From positions 1 through 64,000 of the forward strand of contig NZ_JARUKY010000009.1 in the NCBI RefSeq assembly GCF_029688925.1: 64,000 nucleotides of DNA. Direction: 5' to 3'. Source of the stretch: Evansella sp. AB-P1. Its GTDB lineage: Bacteria > Bacillota > Bacilli > Bacillales > Salisediminibacteriaceae. The position numbers and the translations under genes are program-made. Shown here piece after piece: positions 63,350-64,000 of the stretch. The stretch's first letter is position 1, and each line of letters opens with the position of its first letter. The notes beneath the pieces were generated by a model. The model was not told the origin of the DNA and searched no databases. It saw only the letters and a program-made list of their open reading frames with translations.

Positions 63350-63772
63350 ATGTTTTCAAATTTATTACTTGCAATTGATGGCTCTGATCACTCTTATCGT
63401 GCTGCAAAAAAAGCAATAGAATTAGGTAAATTATCTGGCGAAGCTACTGTTGAAATTTTATATGTTTTAGATGGTAGTAAATCCAAATCCGACGTTCTCC
63501 AATACGGTGATTCGGACTCAGCTACAAGAAGAAGAAAAGAAATGCTTCAACCATTCGAACAATTAATTAGGGAAGCCAATCTTACATATAAAACAACAAT
63601 CATTCTTGCAGGTACTCCTGCAGAATCCATTATTAAGCATGCTAATAACGGTGAGTATGATTGCCTGATTATTGGTAGTAGAGGACTAAGCACGGTACAG
63701 ACAATGATTTTAGGCAGTGTTAGTCACAAAGTTATGAAGTATGTTAAAGCACCTGTACTAATGGTCAAATAA
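63350..63772 (+). CDS. Universal stress protein UspA family
   Basis: 140 residues with the UspA fold: LLAIDGSDHSYRAAKKAIEL at the start and the ATP-binding motif GSRGLSTVQTMILGSVSHKV near the end. SulP genes are often followed by a usp gene, so the product may regulate the transporter. ATG follows GAGGGGG. Confidence 0.9.
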   Translation: MFSNLLLAIDGSDHSYRAAKKAIELGKLSGEATVEILYVLDGSKSKSDVLQYGDSDSATRRRKEMLQPFEQLIREANLTYKTTIILAGTPAESIIKHANNGEYDCLIIGSRGLSTVQTMILGSVSHKVMKYVKAPVLMVK

Positions 63773-63803
63773 TCAATTTTGTTAAGAAAAACATTATTGT
63801 ATT

Positions 63804-63839
63804 AAAAAAGTGATTTTCCAATTAGGAAATCACTTTTTT
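63804..63839 (+). terminator. Terminator of uspA
   Basis: Stem AAAAAAGTGATTT-CC against GG-AAATCACTTTTTT. Confidence 0.9.
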
Positions 63840-64000
63840 GCTGCGTAAAAGAATAATATTGTTTTATTAGACATTTGATTTTTGCAGATGGCGCGAGAAA
63901 CTCCTAGAAAATGCTTTCACACCTATACTACAGAAGTCGTTCTTTGCTTCCTTGAAAGCTGAAGCATTATTGGAGTAAGGACGCCATTACGCTGTTGCCT

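Noticed and set aside
63860-64000. Possible start of another dispersed element at the right edge
   Set aside because: The stretch with GGCGCGAGAAACTCCTAG and GGAGTAAGGACGCC is locally GC-richer but does not align clearly with the E or GC-rich sequences, and the window ends there.

Overview
The window is a low-GC Bacillaceae (endospore-forming Firmicutes) chromosome segment. The evidence is a B. subtilis-like gene order (acpS, nnr, ydcC-type lipoprotein, alr, ndoAI-ndoA, the full rsbRA-to-rsbX sigma-B cluster, tex, cmpA, sprT, tRNA operon), sporulation genes (cmpA, a CotX-type coat protein), sigma-X with its anti-sigma, and RocR/sigma-54 control of arginine catabolism. An OpuA system, two BCCT carriers and a ba3-type oxidase suit a salt- or alkali-exposed aerobe. 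The genus cannot be fixed from the sequence alone.

Layout. 1-1420: eleven tRNA genes on the minus strand, transcribed from a near-consensus sigma-A promoter and running off the left edge. 1.5-5 kb: sprT, cmpA (43 aa), tex. 5.2-10.1 kb: rsbRA-rsbS-rsbT-rsbU-rsbV-rsbW-sigB-rsbX with an internal sigma-B promoter before rsbV. 10.2-11 kb: first hairpin-repeat array. 11-16.3 kb: ndoA toxin, an unusually short ndoAI antitoxin, alr, lipoprotein, nnr, acpS. 16.6-23 kb: rhomboid protease, Fur-box-linked ABC ATPase, ba3 oxidase operon (subunits IIa, II, I), mgtE. 23.5-29.9 kb: rocF-putM-rocD-rocA operon with divergent rocR; the intergenic region holds a -24/-12 promoter and two 17-bp palindromes. 30-34.7 kb: third array, small zinc-ribbon membrane protein, sigX-rsiX, and a secreted protein whose frame is broken by a stop. 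34.7-38.7 kb: GbsR-type regulator and opuAA-AB-AC. 38.7-50.6 kb: DUF4097 protein, ion-channel-like protein, flavin enzymes, copper ATPase with CsoR-type operator, two-component system, methyltransferase, csaA. 50.7-55.9 kb: two BCCT carriers around the largest array. 56-59.1 kb: crcB pair, cold-shock gene, coat proteins. 59.3-61.4 kb: an unrecognised helical-repeat/membrane protein followed by a PP2C phosphatase. 61.8 kb to the end: SulP transporter and UspA.

The least ordinary content is a family of tandem hairpin repeats at four intergenic loci (about 45 hairpins, period 51 or 52 bp), usually next to a second dispersed, foldable element of about 80 bp. Next in interest are an antitoxin that has lost its ribbon-helix-helix helices, a BCCT carrier with an octad-repeat tail, a channel-like protein with an altered selectivity filter, and the helical-repeat/PP2C pair. 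All calls come from reading sequence and translations; no database search or folding program was run.
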